64,000 nt of DNA, taken from the NCBI GenBank assembly GCA_003008705.1, contig PDUO01000062.1, positions 31,545 through 95,544 on the forward strand. The letters run 5' to 3'. A model generated the notes under the pieces. That model was not told the origin of the DNA, did not search any database, and was given only the letters and a program-made list of their open reading frames with translations. A program made the translations under genes and the position numbers. Positions 33,757 to 45,359 of the stretch are shown here, in pieces. This DNA is from Pezicula radicicola (Eukaryota; Ascomycota; Leotiomycetes; Helotiales; Dermateaceae). Numbering within the stretch: position 1 is the first letter of the stretch; the number at the start of each line of letters is the position of its first letter.

Positions 33757-34424
33757 ATGGCAAACCCAACTATGAGGTTTGATTGCACGCAACATCCACC
33801 AATTTTGGAATCGGCCGAGAACCAGTCGATCTTGGCCAAGGTCCGAGAGGTTCGAGGTGACCTGGGTTTGCTTCCAGTCGATTTGGTCTTGCTACACGCC
33901 CCTCAAATTGCTGAAGGTTAGTGAGAATCGCCAAAATCATAACCGTCGTTGCTCATGTTCTCACCTGCGAAGGTTGGCATGCCCTCTTTGGTGCAATCCG
34001 TGGACGAAACTCGCTCCCGGACGACATTCGGGAGTCGCACCGGCTTGATTAATCGAGCCTAGTACGAGTGGGAGATCCATAGCCGCATCCTCCTTGAATC
34101 ACAGAACTTTGACAATGAAAACTCTCCATCGTCAAGCAAGCCTACCCCTCCTCCAAAGAACCCCTGGACGATCGACAATAGACGACGCTTCGCTTAGCCG
34201 ATGCGATGACACGGCACGTCACAGTTCCTCATGAGCTCTTCGATGAAGTCAAGGCAGTGGGTTTCACGAAACAACAAATTGTTGAGCCCACGACGACCAT
34301 CGCCGGCTACAATATGGTCAGTCGTTTTCTGGTTGCGCTGGACATTGCAGGGGCGAACAGCCAGGCACCTGATTGGGCATCTCACTTGGAGGAACATAAA
34401 GAAAATGGAAGTGAAAAGAAGTAA
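33757..34424 (+). pseudogene. Carboxymuconolactone decarboxylase family
   Basis: Exon 1 (33757-33916) reads MANPTMRFDCTQHPPILESA, LAKVREVRGDLGLLPVDLVL and LHAPQIAEG; a 56-base intron (33917-33972) joins in frame to WHALFGAIRGRNSLPDDIRE. Then two frameshifts intervene: TGLINRA-stop-YEWEIHSRILLES in one frame, LSIVKQAYPSSKEPLDDRQ-stop in another. It ends LRLADAMTRHVTVPHELFDE, FTKQQIVEPTTTIAGYNMVS and RFLVALDIAG to 34424. EWxxH and the closing YNMVSRFLVALD are hallmarks of the CMD/AhpD-like fold. The protein is about 200 residues in the family. Both stops fall at expected Trp/Gln positions. Confidence 0.8.
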
Positions 34425-34429
34425 GAACT

Positions 34430-35100
34430 TAATAATAATTCTGGCTTAGCTAACAATATTAAAGGTTGTAGTTCATAAAATGATTCCGAGAGTCGAAAAA
34501 AATCATGAGGGGTGTAACAGCATAGCAGAACGGTGTACATAGGGTCAAGTATTTAGCAGACAGGTCGGTTTCTCTCCAGGAAACTGGGCCCAACTTGCAA
34601 AGAACCAAAAGATCACAGTATATATCGTAGAAATAGAGGAGGTAAAAGAATTTGACATAATTATGGGGCTTAGAGTGACTCCCTATCATGACTCGAAAGA
34701 TATGTATTCCCTCGTTATATATTATATGGAAGTCATAGCTAACACTGACACAAGAGTGCTATGTGTAACTGTCCTAATGGACCCAGTAAGACTCGCTCAC
34801 TACATCCGGGTGATAGTACTTTCAACATTCACGAGAGCAGTTAAGCCAGGGAACAGGTCTGGAGTACGAGAAAGCCGGATTCCATTGTTGACCTCCAGTT
34901 CAGAGCAGAAGTCGATGTATATAGTAGTATTCTTATTTAGAAAGCTATGTCGTAAAACAGATATCAACCTCCGGTAAAATCTTGGTCAGATGTGTCATAT
35001 TTCCCAACTTCGCAATGTATTTACAGCCGGGACTGCAACTCTCCCCAACCCCCCTTCAACTTGACGATTTTACCTCTCTCCTACGCACAATAACGTTCAC
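34430..35100. other. Intergenic, no gene seen
   Basis: Open frames here (up to about 100 codons) have no recognisable motifs and overlap on both strands. Nothing supported. Confidence 0.4.
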
Positions 35101-35106
35101 ATCTTT

Positions 35107-36660
35107 TTATTGCTGGAACCACTCTCTCCGCAGGGGCCACGTCTTGTTCCCGGTCAACTCGAAGTCATATCTGTGCAGGATGGAAGGAGCAATTTATACA
35201 TCTTAATATTCGCAATGTTCTTCGTAATACAGATCCGCTTCCCGTACCCGAATTGAAGTATGTGTCTCTCCATGTTCGCCACTGCATGGACTCCATCACG
35301 GATCCAGCGTTCTGGGACAAACTGATCTGCGTCGTTACCAAATATCTTGGGGTCCATCTGAACAACGGCCGTTTATAGCAACCTCGTAGCCCTCGGGAAA
35401 ATGCCTGCCACAAATATCGGCGCCACCTACCGGTACCTGACGTGGTAGGCTGAGCCCTATGGAGGGGTGAAATCGTCCAGCCTCGTCCACTACTGTACGT
35501 AGATATAGCAACTTGTTGGCTTCGGTAAAGTGTACTGGAAAAGTAAGTCTTCCCTCGGCGAAGGCTTTGTCGATTTCCCCTCTAAGCTTAGCGAGTATAT
35601 CTAGATGTTTTTAGAGGAGATAAAATATTACAATTGTCGAGGTGGCAGTCGTATCAGACTCAGCGAAGATAATAGCGAATATTTCGGCGGCCACGTCCGG
35701 CAACTCGAACTTACTCTTTTTATCATTCGCATTTGCGACTTGGATTGACTTTCTAAGGCCGTCTTTAGAGTTGACAGGCCGGTCAGCAGCAATGTCATCT
35801 AACCTGTCCTGCAGGGTGGATTTTATTTGTTTCATGATTGTGAAGAATCCTATGACGCCAGCTCGCGTTTCGGAATAGAGAAGCTAGCTCGTTGTCACCA
35901 GAGTTTGAAAGCCCTAGGGAACGTAACCAATTGCCGTGATGGGTTTTGTGAGGGCCTCTAATAACATTCCCCAGTTATTGTAGTCGATGTTGTCTCTGAT
36001 GAATCCTAGTCCACCCTCCTTACCATAGAACATTTCACCAGTAACATCAAAGGTGTATTTTCGAAACCAAATTGTAATATCAAAATCCTCCCCAGAATCG
36101 GAAAATTGCTCCATTCGTTGCTCAGAAAGATCGATTATCCTATCAACACATGGTTTATACTCTAACGCTGCAGACTGGGTGTAGATATATGCTACTGCTC
36201 TCCGCCGATCCATATGAACCTTTTCATCCACGATATGAAAATTATCTGGGGTACTGGATAGTCCTGTGTTAAAAGGGATGTAAAATTTCGATTTAGGAAA
36301 ATTCATTTTAGGTCCGTAAATTTCATCAATTGCCTCAGGATTTGCAAGCTGAATATGACCTTGTGCAAGTCTAACCATTGGACCGCACTTTTGGTGGACT
36401 TCCAACTAGTAATTATCATGATTGCTGGTGATTATTGATCGGTCATACCACAGGGAGGTGAGAGAGGCCCAGAAAGGTCCCGGAAAGTCTTTCAGTGGGT
36501 GGAAATAGCGGTTGTAAATCGCAGTGCCAAATACATAAACAAAAAACGTGCCTGTAAAAAGTTGGGAAACGGCGACAATGTTGATGTCGCTTTGGAGAAG
36601 GATATCTGAGACGAATATGATGAAAGAACAATGTTTTCTCGAGTGCAATGCAGTTAAAAG
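35107..36660 (-). pseudogene. Second cytochrome P450 pseudogene
   Basis: On the minus strand the N-terminal part reads [20 protein letters not shown] and [17 protein letters not shown], the membrane anchor and proline-rich hinge. After a stop, VHQKCGPMVRLAQGHIQLAN and FDITIWFRKYTFDVTGEMFY follow. Then come AAEIFAIIFAESDTTATSTI (the I-helix, with Glu replacing the usual Gly), LRTVVDEAGRFHPSIGLSLP (ExxR as EAGR), VPVGGADICGRHFPEGYEV, and FVPERWIRDG with the haem loop FGYGKRICITKNIA. The tail YDFELTGNKTWPLRREWFQQ ends at TAA 35107. The gene spans the whole family length with several stops and frameshifts. It resembles fungal pisatin-demethylase-like P450s, a broad group, so no substrate is implied. 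Confidence 0.85.
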
Positions 36661-36789
36661 CTAAGAAACGAGAAGAAAGCGGACAACATATATCATGAAC
36701 AAACGAGTGTACAAGTGACATATCTGGTCTTGTGATGTTGAAACCGTGGTTCCTGTCGACTCTGGAGGTGGGGTAATGAGAAATCATCT

Positions 36790-37410
36790 AAATCCTACCC
36801 CCCCTCCCCCGCCGGGCCTGCATCTTAAGTAGGATGAGTTCGGGGCGCAAGGTTTGACTTGCTTTTAGGTCATATGGATCCCGTTCCCCAGCTAACCCCA
36901 CTTCTTCATGTATTTCACTGTTAGTCCGGGAGCTGAAGAATTTGGGACTGGCAATGGATTGGATTGGTGATACAAGGCAAGCCTGGCTTGGTCACTTTGG
37001 CACGATTCTTGAATAATATAGTGTTGGCTTCCGCAAGGACAAGTTTTATATATTTGAATCTGCGCGTAACTATATACCACTCAGGACGTGATTTGCACGT
37101 GGACAGTGGTGGTTTGTTAAATTTTCAATGTGTGTCTGCTAGATTCAATGGCCCTAAATCTAGACCGCCAGATGATTTGATCATGAGTAGGGGTGTATTC
37201 GTGGAGTTAATTCGCTTCCACGAATTTTACTACAAACCGTCCCTCCATAGCACCCTTTTAGAATCAACAAAAATCAAAACAATTATTTTAAATAACATTA
37301 ATTCAATTAAAATGCAAATTTGAGCGTACTCTAAAGTTGTCACTTCTACTACCAGCTATAGAACGTCACTTCTTTGGTTTAATACCATGAAGCAACCTTA
37401 GCACGTATAT
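36790..37410. other. Intergenic, no gene seen
   Basis: No recognisable protein or RNA. A C-rich run lies at 36800-36815. The plus-strand frame at 36964-37323 has no motif and low-complexity ends. Confidence 0.4.
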
Positions 37411-37417
37411 TTGTCCT

Positions 37418-38165
37418 CTATCGCTCATTGTACACTTTCTCAAATTCGCCTGTAGAGTCTATTGCAGGGTTTCTCAGCATACGTAAGAAGCCATCTTCTC
37501 TCTCTACGTCGTCTGCATTGTTTACGAGCCGCAACTTGTTCTGGGTCGTTAATGGGTCTACAAAAAAACCAAAGACTTCCCTGCGCAAATCAGAGTAGAC
37601 ATCCAGCACGTAAGTGGGATAACCTTCATTCAACACCATCGCCAGAGTATCTGACAAAGCTTCACCGTCAAGGATGCCAGACGAAAGACCCATTGCGCCG
37701 ATCGGCTAGTGAAATAAATGTCAGTATACAACATATTCAGCGGCGAGGAGTTTTTCTGGAAAGAAAATTTACATTGCACAGATGAGCTGCATCCCCAGCA
37801 AGGAAGCATCGCCCTCTTCTCATCGTCGTGGCAAGTCGTTGATGGATGTGATAGACTGTCTTCTTTTGAACTTCGTACTGGAGCGGCCTTGAACCCACCA
37901 TCCGTTATTCGTAGAGTGTTGCCAGATATTCTGGCTTGAGAAGTTCCTCGTTGTTAAGAGTGTTCTTACTGTCGACTCCCATACCGTATCTCTATAATGA
38001 CTTTTGACCCAGCGCAGGTGGCGATAGGGGTATGATTATCGACCATGTTTTTAAGTCCACGATGAAATTCAGCGCAACATGAGACATTTCATCATTTACT
38101 CGGACGACATCGGTTGCAATCATGCGTTCTGGCCATGATTTTCAGCTAGCACGAAGACTATTTTA
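37418..38165 (-). pseudogene. FAD-dependent aromatic monooxygenase, C-terminal part
   Basis: Reading the minus strand from about 38140: WPERMIATDVVRVNDEMSHV, ALNFIVDLKTWSIIIPLSPP and ALGQKSL-stop. Then ELLKPEYLATLYE-stop, PLQYEVQKKTVYHIHQRLAT and the FAD-ribityl motif GRCFLAGDAAHLCN. A 68-base intron precedes PIGAMGLSSGILDGEALSDT and REVFGFFVDPLTTQNKLRLV, ending EKVYNER at TAG 37418. GDAAHxxxPxGAxGLxxGxxDAxxL is the signature of group A flavoprotein monooxygenases. The N-terminal GxGxxG half is missing. It differs from the phenol hydroxylase remnant at 28.2-28.5 kb. Two stops lie at former Gln/Trp codons. Confidence 0.82.
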
Positions 38166-38216
38166 TTTTGTACTTGTATAAGCCAGCTATTTGACTTCCA
38201 CCACTTCTTGGATTTT

Positions 38217-38993
38217 CTACTCTAGAAGGAACATAATATCCATTGATTTCTCTCTCAAATCCCTTGCCTTCTCTCTTACTTTCGCGTCCGCGTCTAGAAT
38301 CCGACAGCTTTGTACAGCATCATTTCCAATCTCGTTATAATTCAAAGAGTTCAAGCCTGCTTTCTCGCACTCTTGTCGAAGCGCCTTGGCATCTGATTGG
38401 GATAGTCTAGTGGGCCTGTTTTGGCTATCGTTGAGGATGAAGACATGTGCCCAACGGATATAGGTATTATCATTACCTAGGTATAGTAAAGAAGTCAGTT
38501 GATTAGTTGGTAAGGAGGTAGGTGTGAAACATAAAAGTTTCCTTAAGTTTTATAGGATATTCTTATACTTACTCGAGAAGAGGGAGAAGGTTAAGCGGTT
38601 TTACTCACTGGCGGGATCTTTATGTTCTTGGTTGTCGTCGGCTAATGATTTTTGCTTTGTTGTAGTTTTATGCTTGTGTGCAACTCCCCTATGCGAGTAC
38701 AGGAGGTCAGTAAATTAATTTATCTGATGTAGCGCCTGCCTAGGTAGGCTTCGAAGAGATAGACAAAAGCTGTTGTAGTTAAGAAGACCTTACCGTAACA
38801 CAATCAGATCAACTCCTTCTTCCTTGAACCTTTGTAAAAGGAAAACAGCAATTCTGAGGAATGACACAGCATTACTGCTCAACTGTTCGGGCAATTTCGC
38901 ATGCGGTGGGTGATTTTTGTAGAACCTTATCTTATAGTTGTTACTTTGACATGTTGAAAGCAGCTCTTGCTGTTCGTGGGTTGGTACAGCCAT
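38217..38993 (-). CDS. Unrecognised two- or three-exon gene
   Basis: ATG 38993 opens MAVPTHEQQELLSTCQSNNY, KIRFYKNHPPHAKLPEQLSS and FLRIAVFLLQRFKEEGVDLI, ending at a GTAAGG donor (38794). A second exon after a CTGAC branch site and a CCTAG acceptor (38481) reads NDNTYIRWAHVFILNDSQNR, PTRLSQSDAKALRQECEKAG and NEIGNDAVQSCRILDADAKV to TAG 38217. The direct join of these two is out of frame, so either a small middle exon exists in 38490-38790 or the gene is broken. Both exons look like real protein with helix-rich, charged composition. I do not recognise the family. Confidence 0.4.
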
Positions 38994-39777
38994 AATGATG
39001 AGAATGAAATCTGTGAAGAATGCAGATCTATAGAAGAAGATTTTCGGTAGACCTGAGAGGCATTGGGTATATGTTTTTAAATAGGGACGGGCATAGAGTG
39101 GTTGTGGTTTTATTCCAGGCCATTCCACTAAGTAATGGTGCTGTACAAGGAGTAGCAAGCTTCTACGAGTTACTTCCATTCAACGGACATATCTTGCAAG
39201 ACATACTCCCTGAAACTTCTTTGGTTGACGTCTGAAAGACTTCTAAACATGCATCCGACGCTGCAGCTACAGATATCTGCTTCTGCTGCAGTGCAGGTTA
39301 CTGCAGCAAGGCAAATCATGAATAGTCGACCATAATCACCGCATCTCACCAGAACATAACCAATCAGCTTATCACAAAGTAGTCAAGACATACTTGCGCA
39401 AGTGTAAACTTGTAGATATGATAAAGAGTATATCTGCATGCTTAGAAACATAGGTACAGAAAGAGAGAAAGAGAGAAAGAAAGAGAGAAGAGAGAGAAAG
39501 AACAAAAGACAAACAAAAGACAAACAAAGTAAAAATAAAGAGGGAATCAATGGAGTGGAATGGCAATAGCCAAACACCACCTCAGACAGCCAAGATCACG
39601 GGACCTCAATGTAGGAACGTCAGTTAATAGAATCAATGAATCGGGGTTTACTAATCTACCCCACGTGACTATGTTCAGTCCATGGAGAATAGTAACAGCG
39701 ATGCCGAGATTATATCGCTGCCGTTGCGCCGCGCGCTGCACTTCTAAGTACTAAGATGTGCAAGCAAGGTCACGACA

Positions 39778-39858
39778 ACGACAATGACAACGACAACACC
39801 AACACGAACACGAACACCAACACGAACACGAACACGAACACGAACACTAACACCAACC
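39778..39858 (+). repeat. AACACG microsatellite in kinase N-terminus
   Basis: About thirteen near-perfect hexamers (AACACG, with AACGAC and AACACC variants) run from 39778 to 39858. In the kinase frame they encode a Thr-Arg/Thr-Pro tract; in another frame they encode Asn-Thr repeats. Length of such repeats is often variable between isolates. Confidence 0.75.
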
Positions 39859-41335
39859 ACAGAGCTATCACCACGACGACAATGCTCTCCTCCTCCTCCG
39901 CGCTCTCTCTCTCTTCCTTGTGTAAAACCTCATTCTTACACTCATCATCCTTCCACTCCCCCTTCCACTCCCCCTTTGAACACCTCGAGCCATTTAAGCA
40001 CAGCGACTTCCACGACTTCCACGACCGACACCACCTATAAACCGCTCCTAGGCCATCCATCATGGCACGATCACAAGTATTCGACGTCGACGGAAGACAT
40101 CAGTGAATATTTCAAATACTACGAAGGGGGTTTCCATCCCGTGTCCCTAGGTCAGGTCTATGACAACAAGCGATATCAGATCCTACACAAGTTGGGCGTG
40201 GGCGGAGAAGCTATGGTTTGGCTGGCGCAGGACCGACAGGCATATTGCTATGTCGCCATCAAGATGCTGAGTGCAGCTGCGTCCCAGCAGGCGACCGATG
40301 TAGAGGTGCACCAACGATTGGCGTGTAGCCAGAGTCCTGAGAGTTGGATCTGTCCTCTTCTGAATCACTTCGAGGTCTGTGGGCCTAATGGCAAGCATCT
40401 CTGTTTAGTCTTGCCTGTCGCAGGCCCATCGGTGACATATGCTGTGGCCTTGCAGCGTGTGGAGAATGGCAGGGAACATGGAAGGCGCGTACGCAGGATT
40501 GGGCGTCAGATCATTCAGTCTTTGAGCTTAATGCATGACAAGGGAATAGTTCATGGAGGTTGGTCATTGTCTATTATTATCATCCAGCCTGTGCACAATC
40601 TGAGGAAAACAGGAAAACAGCTAATCATACTTCTTAGATATAACTCCCTCAAATATTCCCATCAGATTGCGAAACATTGACTCCTTGTCCCTCGATCAGA
40701 TCTATAACATTATTGGGCGTCCTTACAAATATAGACACTGGACCACCGAAGTATCGAATCCGTCACTGCCAGAATACACCCTTGAAGCAGCAGAGATGGA
40801 CAAATTCGGCACTGAGTGGTTTACAGACGACGTCTTTATTATAGACTTTGGCCAGTCTTTCTTCCTCGAGAAACAACAGAGCCAATTTGTCGGAACTCCT
40901 TCGTCTTACGCCTCGCCCGAGTTGGTTCTCTATGAAACAGGTTCCATATCCTCAGACTTATGGGCCTATGGCTGTGTCCTGTATGAGCTATGTACCGGAG
41001 ACCAGTTATTTTACAGTAGCTGTTCCGACGAGATATTTTGGCAGATGGTAGCTGTATTAGGCAAGCCTCACGAGCCATTCTGGTCCGACTGGAAGAACCG
41101 TAACAAGTTCTTTACGGATGATGGAATACACTCCTCTAATACTTCTTGGTTTCCAAAACCTCTATCACAAAAGCTCTCTGATGTCGAAGCTAGTGTACTA
41201 TCAGGTCTAGAAGATCTCCTTCACCAGGTCCTTACATACAAAGCCGAGAATCGCCAGCCGGCGAGAAAACTTGTACAGCATCCATGGCTTGTATCCGAAG
41301 ACGAGGTCGTGGTTGTAGGAGTCAATGACTTGTAA
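39784..41335 (+). CDS. SRPK-like serine/threonine protein kinase, intact
   Basis: Exon 1 is 39784-40558 and exon 2 is 40638-41335. The 79-base intron (GTTGGT...CTTAG) joins in frame to give 490 residues. After a repetitive Thr/Arg, Ser/Pro-rich N-terminus comes SEYFKYYEGGFHPVSLGQVY, typical of the approach to the SRPK catalytic domain. The glycine loop is LGVGGEAMVWLAQD (137-150), the ATP lysine K160 in YVAIKML, the catalytic loop HGDITPSN (D259, with Gly in place of the usual Arg), IIDFGQSF the metal-binding DFG, and SYASPELVL the APE motif. DLWAYGCVLYEL and RKLVQHPWL close the C-lobe. SRPKs phosphorylate Arg/Ser-rich splicing factors; fungi carry expanded, diverged sets. No spacer insert of the classical type is seen. 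The start codon is the first ATG in this frame and is uncertain because of the repeat. Confidence 0.85.
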
Positions 41336-41559
41336 GATAAAATGTTCTTTATTAGCATATTAGAGATTCTTTTTTTTTACCTACTGCTTCGTAATAGGTA
41401 ACTCAAGTCAAAACTAAGAAGTATTACTTTATACAACCAGTTATTCAAGTCACCAGAAGTGTTACTCTTTGCAACCAGTCAATTTACTAAAAAGCGCTGC
41501 TTGTTGCAGCTAGTTATTCACTCAAGTTAACTTCTCAAAAAAAGCCGGTATTAGTTTTC

Positions 41560-42062
41560 TCTCATCAGACTTCAACTTGCAAAGTAACTCTGCAAGAAGA
41601 TGATGAGATACTTGCGAGGCAAAAATATACCCGTTCCAAAGATAATCGTTGCAGGCCGAGTCCTACAGCCTTCTCGAACGTGTAGAAACTTGCAGCTAGC
41701 AAGACAAAGCCCTTTAAATTGTTCTGCGATGATCTTCGTCCATTAAACATTCTCGTTGATAATGACTGCAGGATTGTAGGTGTCATCGACTAGGACTTTT
41801 CTTACTCTGCCCCTACAGAGTACTCCTACAACCCTCCGTGGTAGTTGCTCATTGAGGCTCTAGAGAAATGGCCCCATAGAATATTCGATTGAATCAAAGA
41901 GTACGAGCCAAGGCTTACCATATTTTTAGAAGCACTTGTGGAACAGGAAGATGCGAGAAACCAAAGCTCCTTGGAATACTTAGCATAGGATAATTCAACT
42001 TACCACTATCTTAAAACTCACCAACAAGAACAAGAAGTCCGTTGGCCAGAAGGAGAAAAGTA
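41560..42062 (+). pseudogene. Aminoglycoside-phosphotransferase-like pseudogene
   Basis: From about 41710 one frame reads LFCDDLRPLNILVDNDCRIV and GVID-stop-DFSYSAPTEYSY, NPPW-stop-LLIEALEKWPHRIFD and KEYEPRLTIFLEALVEQEDA, ending with TAA near 42062. This is the C-terminal half of fungal APH-family proteins, where the Brenner-like motif is DLRPxNILVD and the metal-binding step is VIDWEFxY. Stops fall at the Trp of IDW and of PPWW. The N-lobe upstream of 41700 is too decayed to read. Fungal members are mostly uncharacterised small-molecule kinases, so no antibiotic function is implied. Confidence 0.65.
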
Positions 42063-42069
42063 AATAGAG

Positions 42070-42770
42070 AATTATAGATTTTCTTTAGTTTATTCTTAAT
42101 ACTCTAATAGAGCTTAGTATAAAAACATCTAGATTAAAAGTTATTAACTTTAGCCTCTAGTCTATTTACTCTAGTGAATGAATATTGAACTCGTTATCAT
42201 GATTTCTAGTTGCAAGCTGTGAAAAGCAAGCGGGTATCAGAAAGTGTTTTGGCTAACTCATTCTGAGTGTAGATAGTATCTTGGAAGAACTAACTACAAG
42301 GCTTATTTATTATGAAGCTTCAAAACTTTTCGCGAAGAAAGCAGAGAAGCTTGCGGAGAAAGCGGCTAGGAAGGCAGCAAGACTCAATCTTGGTGCAGAA
42401 CCAGAAAACGCAGAGATCCACGATCTTAGGCCTCTACCCCAGCCAGAACCGGTCCCGGAGGTGCGCCCTTTATATCCTCGTCCGCGTCGTTACTGCCTTG
42501 GATGGCAACACCAATCCGTCTGCGTGTTTAGTTCAGTCACCTATCTCTGGTTATAGGCCAGATTGTTTGTTACTTGGTTGCTTGATATCGGGAAGAGTAT
42601 AAGAGCTTGAGGTCAAAGAGAAAGAGGCGAAGCGTGTTAAGAAGGAGATGAAGAGGGCTGAGGAGGAGGAGGAAGAGAAGAGGGAGAAGAGGGAGAAGAT
42701 GGTTATGCTTGGTGAGAATATGAGATAATAAGTAGAAGCTCCACGTCAGCCCAAGGCCAGGCTTATTCCC
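42070..42770. other. Charged, helix-prone degenerate sequence
   Basis: A plus-strand frame at 42281-42540 reads ASKLFAKKAEKLAEKAARKA and then Pro-rich residues. Another at 42605-42725 reads KEKEAKRVKKEMKRAEEEEE. These look like parts of one coiled-coil gene broken by stops, similar in composition to remnants at 50-57 kb, but no homologous motif can be shown. Confidence 0.3.
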
Positions 42771-42775
42771 CGTGA

Positions 42776-42900
42776 ATGACACGAGGTGTGTTCTACTTTG
42801 GAACTTGGCAAGATCCGGAGGCTTAGGAAGATGTAGTCAAGACCGTACTCGATGCTGGTTATCGCTACATTGATATAGCTCGAGTTTATAGGTGGGTTCT
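42776..42900 (+). pseudogene. Aldo-keto reductase N-terminal scrap
   Basis: The plus strand reads RGVFYFGTWQDPEA-stop-EDV and VKTVLDAGYRYIDIARVYR. This matches the first strand and helix of aldo-keto reductases (GLGTWQ..., VxxALDAGYRHIDxAxxY), including the catalytic Asp of YRxID. Only about 40 codons remain and one stop interrupts. Confidence 0.6.
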
Positions 42901-43349
42901 CTAAAAGCTTGAGTAGAGCTTCACAAGTGAAACCCCATCCCTTGGTGTAGCCTTAGAGAATTCCTAGTGCAACACTATAGTTTAGTATTATTATAAAGGA
43001 GGATGTAATTCTCGAAGCTGTGAGGATTTCAAATGCAGAGGAAATGATAAAAAGATAAAAGATGAATTATATATATAGATGTTAAGGAAGACTAATACAA
43101 GGTTATAAAGAGGGCTTTTTGGATAGTTAGTCAGCCAGTGGGTTGCGGTCGGAATTCAAAATTCATTTATTTTATAACTATAACTACAACCCCCCCTCCA
43201 TCCATCCATCCATCACTTTTTCATTACTTTACAACTATAACCCCTTCTTCCATCAGGTTTTCAACACTTCACTTTACAGTCCCTTTACTTTCAATATCAA
43301 TTTTCAAATAGCCAGTCACACTCGGAATCCATTCATTCGTCTTTAACAA

Positions 43350-44000
43350 ATGGCGAAAGAAACACCTATTTCCTCCCCTGTCAGAGATGACATAGTCAAG
43401 GGTGAAGTTATCAGGCAACTAGAAATGCTCAAACTCCCCACAAGTGGCCTCAAAACCGAACTGATAGCAACTCTTCAAATACATCTTATCGGTTAGACCG
43501 ACGGCAACAAATCAAACCTCGTCAAGTACTTCAATTGTCCGAAAGACATTCTTGAAGCCGAGTGTGAAAGATATGGCCAGAGTCCGAAAGGAACAAAGCC
43601 AGAATTACAACAGTGTATCTTCATCACGGCTATGAATACAGCTCAAGGTACCTATTATTCATCCTCCCACTTATGGTTTTGTTTTGTGTTTTCTGTTTAT
43701 CAATCGACCACTCACTAACAAACGACAAAGTTCACAACAACATCAACAACAAGAAGAAAATCCAACTCCCAAGGAAAAAGGCTGCAGCAACTGCTACTAC
43801 TCCTACTACCAAGATCAACAACACCACCATTCAACTCCCATCATCCCCTTATAAGGATAAGGATGTCTTGATCACAGCCGACGGTCAAATTCGTGATTGT
43901 ATTGAAAACCTTTTGTATTTGACTCGTTCTGCTCGTAAGGACTTGGAGCCTAAGGAATATAATATACTTGTACTTGGTAGCCTTCTTGTCTTCCTCTAAT
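43350..44000 (+). pseudogene. SAP-domain protein, one or more nonsense codons
   Basis: ATG 43350 opens MAKETPISSPVRDDIVKGEV, then a SAP-type helix-turn-helix IRQLEMLKLPTSGLKTELIA. A TAG follows at 43495, then a second SAP-like unit AECERYGQSPKGTKPELQQC. A roughly 85-base spacer with a GTACCT donor and CAAAG acceptor (43647-43730) leads in frame to HNNINNKKKIQLPRKKAAAT and DVLITADGQIRDCIENLLYL, closing at TAA 43998. SAP motifs bind AT-rich scaffold-attachment DNA. A CT-rich, CCAT-repeat leader lies just upstream (43190-43215). The TAG is a Gln-to-stop change by its CAG-like context. Confidence 0.55.
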
Positions 44001-44004
44001 ACCT

Positions 44005-45290
44005 TCTCTGGTTCAGCTCGTAGTTCGTATACATGCATCTCGTACTTTACCTCTAGAGTATCCCTCTGTATTCTCTATCACCATCTCTGCTACCCCTTTT
44101 ATCTCGTAGAGGCGCATTTTTTGCAGCTCTGTAAGCTTCTTTTTGGTGCTATTGCTGCTGCTGCTGGTAGTGGTAGGTTGTGGTGGTAGGAGAATTTCTT
44201 TTTTAGGGCGACCTTGACCTTTTCTAAAAATAGTCGTTAGTTTAATTTGCTTTTAATGATTTTACTTTCCTAGTTTTATTCTTGTCCTTCATATACTGTC
44301 TAGGCTTATTTAGTGGGGGTGCCTATGGTTTCTTCCTTGTTCCTTCGTAGCTTGGTCTTTAGATTCGGAGTCGTCGCCCAAGCAATCTAGCATTGTACTG
44401 TATAGATAAAGGAATTTCTACCTAAGATTTTGTTGCAACTGAAAGCCGAGGGCCTCTACTACAAATGGAAACCCCATTTGATTTAGCGATTTTAAATTCC
44501 TGTTGCTCTCTAGCTCTCTAGCTCTCTACAAATTCAAATGTTTCTCAGTGTAGATTGAAGACTTGTCCAGTCTTTTCCTTGCCAACCTTCTCGGCATCCT
44601 CCCTCTCGTCGGCTAACTATTAAATAATGAATGAGGTGAGCTGTACGAAGTATCTTAAGTTAACTTATAAGTGTTTCGGCAGCCGGAGCTGGCTTATCAT
44701 CGGATTTATTGTGGTTACCATTGTCGCTGTCTAAAGTAAGGGAAGCGCGATCTGCATCTATATCTGCATCTTCTTCCGCTTTATCGTCCGAAGAGCCATA
44801 GAACTTTTAGGAAGCAGAGTTAGAATTATCATCAGAAGCAGCATATAGTTAGAAGGAAATCTACCTCATCTTGCTCAGAGTTGGCAGACATTAGGTCGGA
44901 AGAGGGACTTGATCATCACACTCACAAACTCGAAACCGAAGCACCAGTAATATCAAGTCGGCCAGCCAAAGGGCACATGTACAATGAAGGCGTAGATATC
45001 TTTAATAAATATAGAGCTAAGGCTAATACTAAGGCTAATCCTAAGGCTACCTCCTTCACTTCGGTATGTTGCTGAGTCGAGTCAGTGAAGCGACGTGTGC
45101 TGGGACTTCCACACTATGAGGACGACAATATATAGAGGAAAGGTGGTCAGTTGTTGAATGTTATGTACGAAGTATAGTGTACTTCACTAGTTGATGAGCC
45201 TGGCGCCCCTATGAGCTTCGCCTTCACTGACCATGGCAAATGTGTTGAGCTTGGGCGACCTGGCTGCAATAGAGTTCCGCAGCTTCGTCG
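44005..45290. other. Degenerate DNA, no recognisable gene
   Basis: Short frames only. A TTG/CTG-rich patch at 44140-44190 and an acidic minus-strand-like patch near 44750-44870 are low complexity. No gene is supported. Confidence 0.35.
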
Positions 45291-45296
45291 CAGATC

Positions 45297-45357
45297 GTAA
45301 TACATACTCAAAACCTCGACTTCGGGAGTGATGTATTTATTAGATAAAAAACCAATG
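45297..45357 (+). rRNA. 18S rRNA fragment, sense
   Basis: The 61 bases match the small-subunit rRNA stretch that begins TAATACATGC and contains CGACTTCGG and TATTTATTAGATAAAAAACC, up to AATGCCCTTC. Several positions differ from the consensus I know (TACATACTC for TACATGCTA, TCGGGAGTGATG for TCGGAAGGGGTG). Sequence on both sides is not rRNA. A minus-strand open frame over this region (45308-45502) is an antisense-rRNA artefact at its C-terminal end. Confidence 0.7.
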
Positions 45358-45359
45358 CC

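Noticed and set aside
33572..33769. Cys-rich minus-strand frame (WCCRRWCSCRM)
   Set aside because: Overlaps the start of the CMD pseudogene; no family resemblance, and Cys richness arises from the complement of GCA/ACA codons.
39440..39540. GAGAAAGA/ACAAACAA repeats as a possible CRISPR-like array
   Set aside because: Simple purine microsatellite without spacers; CRISPR does not occur in fungal nuclear genomes.
39770..40063. Minus-strand Val/Phe and Leu/Ser repeat frame
   Set aside because: It is the complement of the kinase microsatellite and has no independent support.
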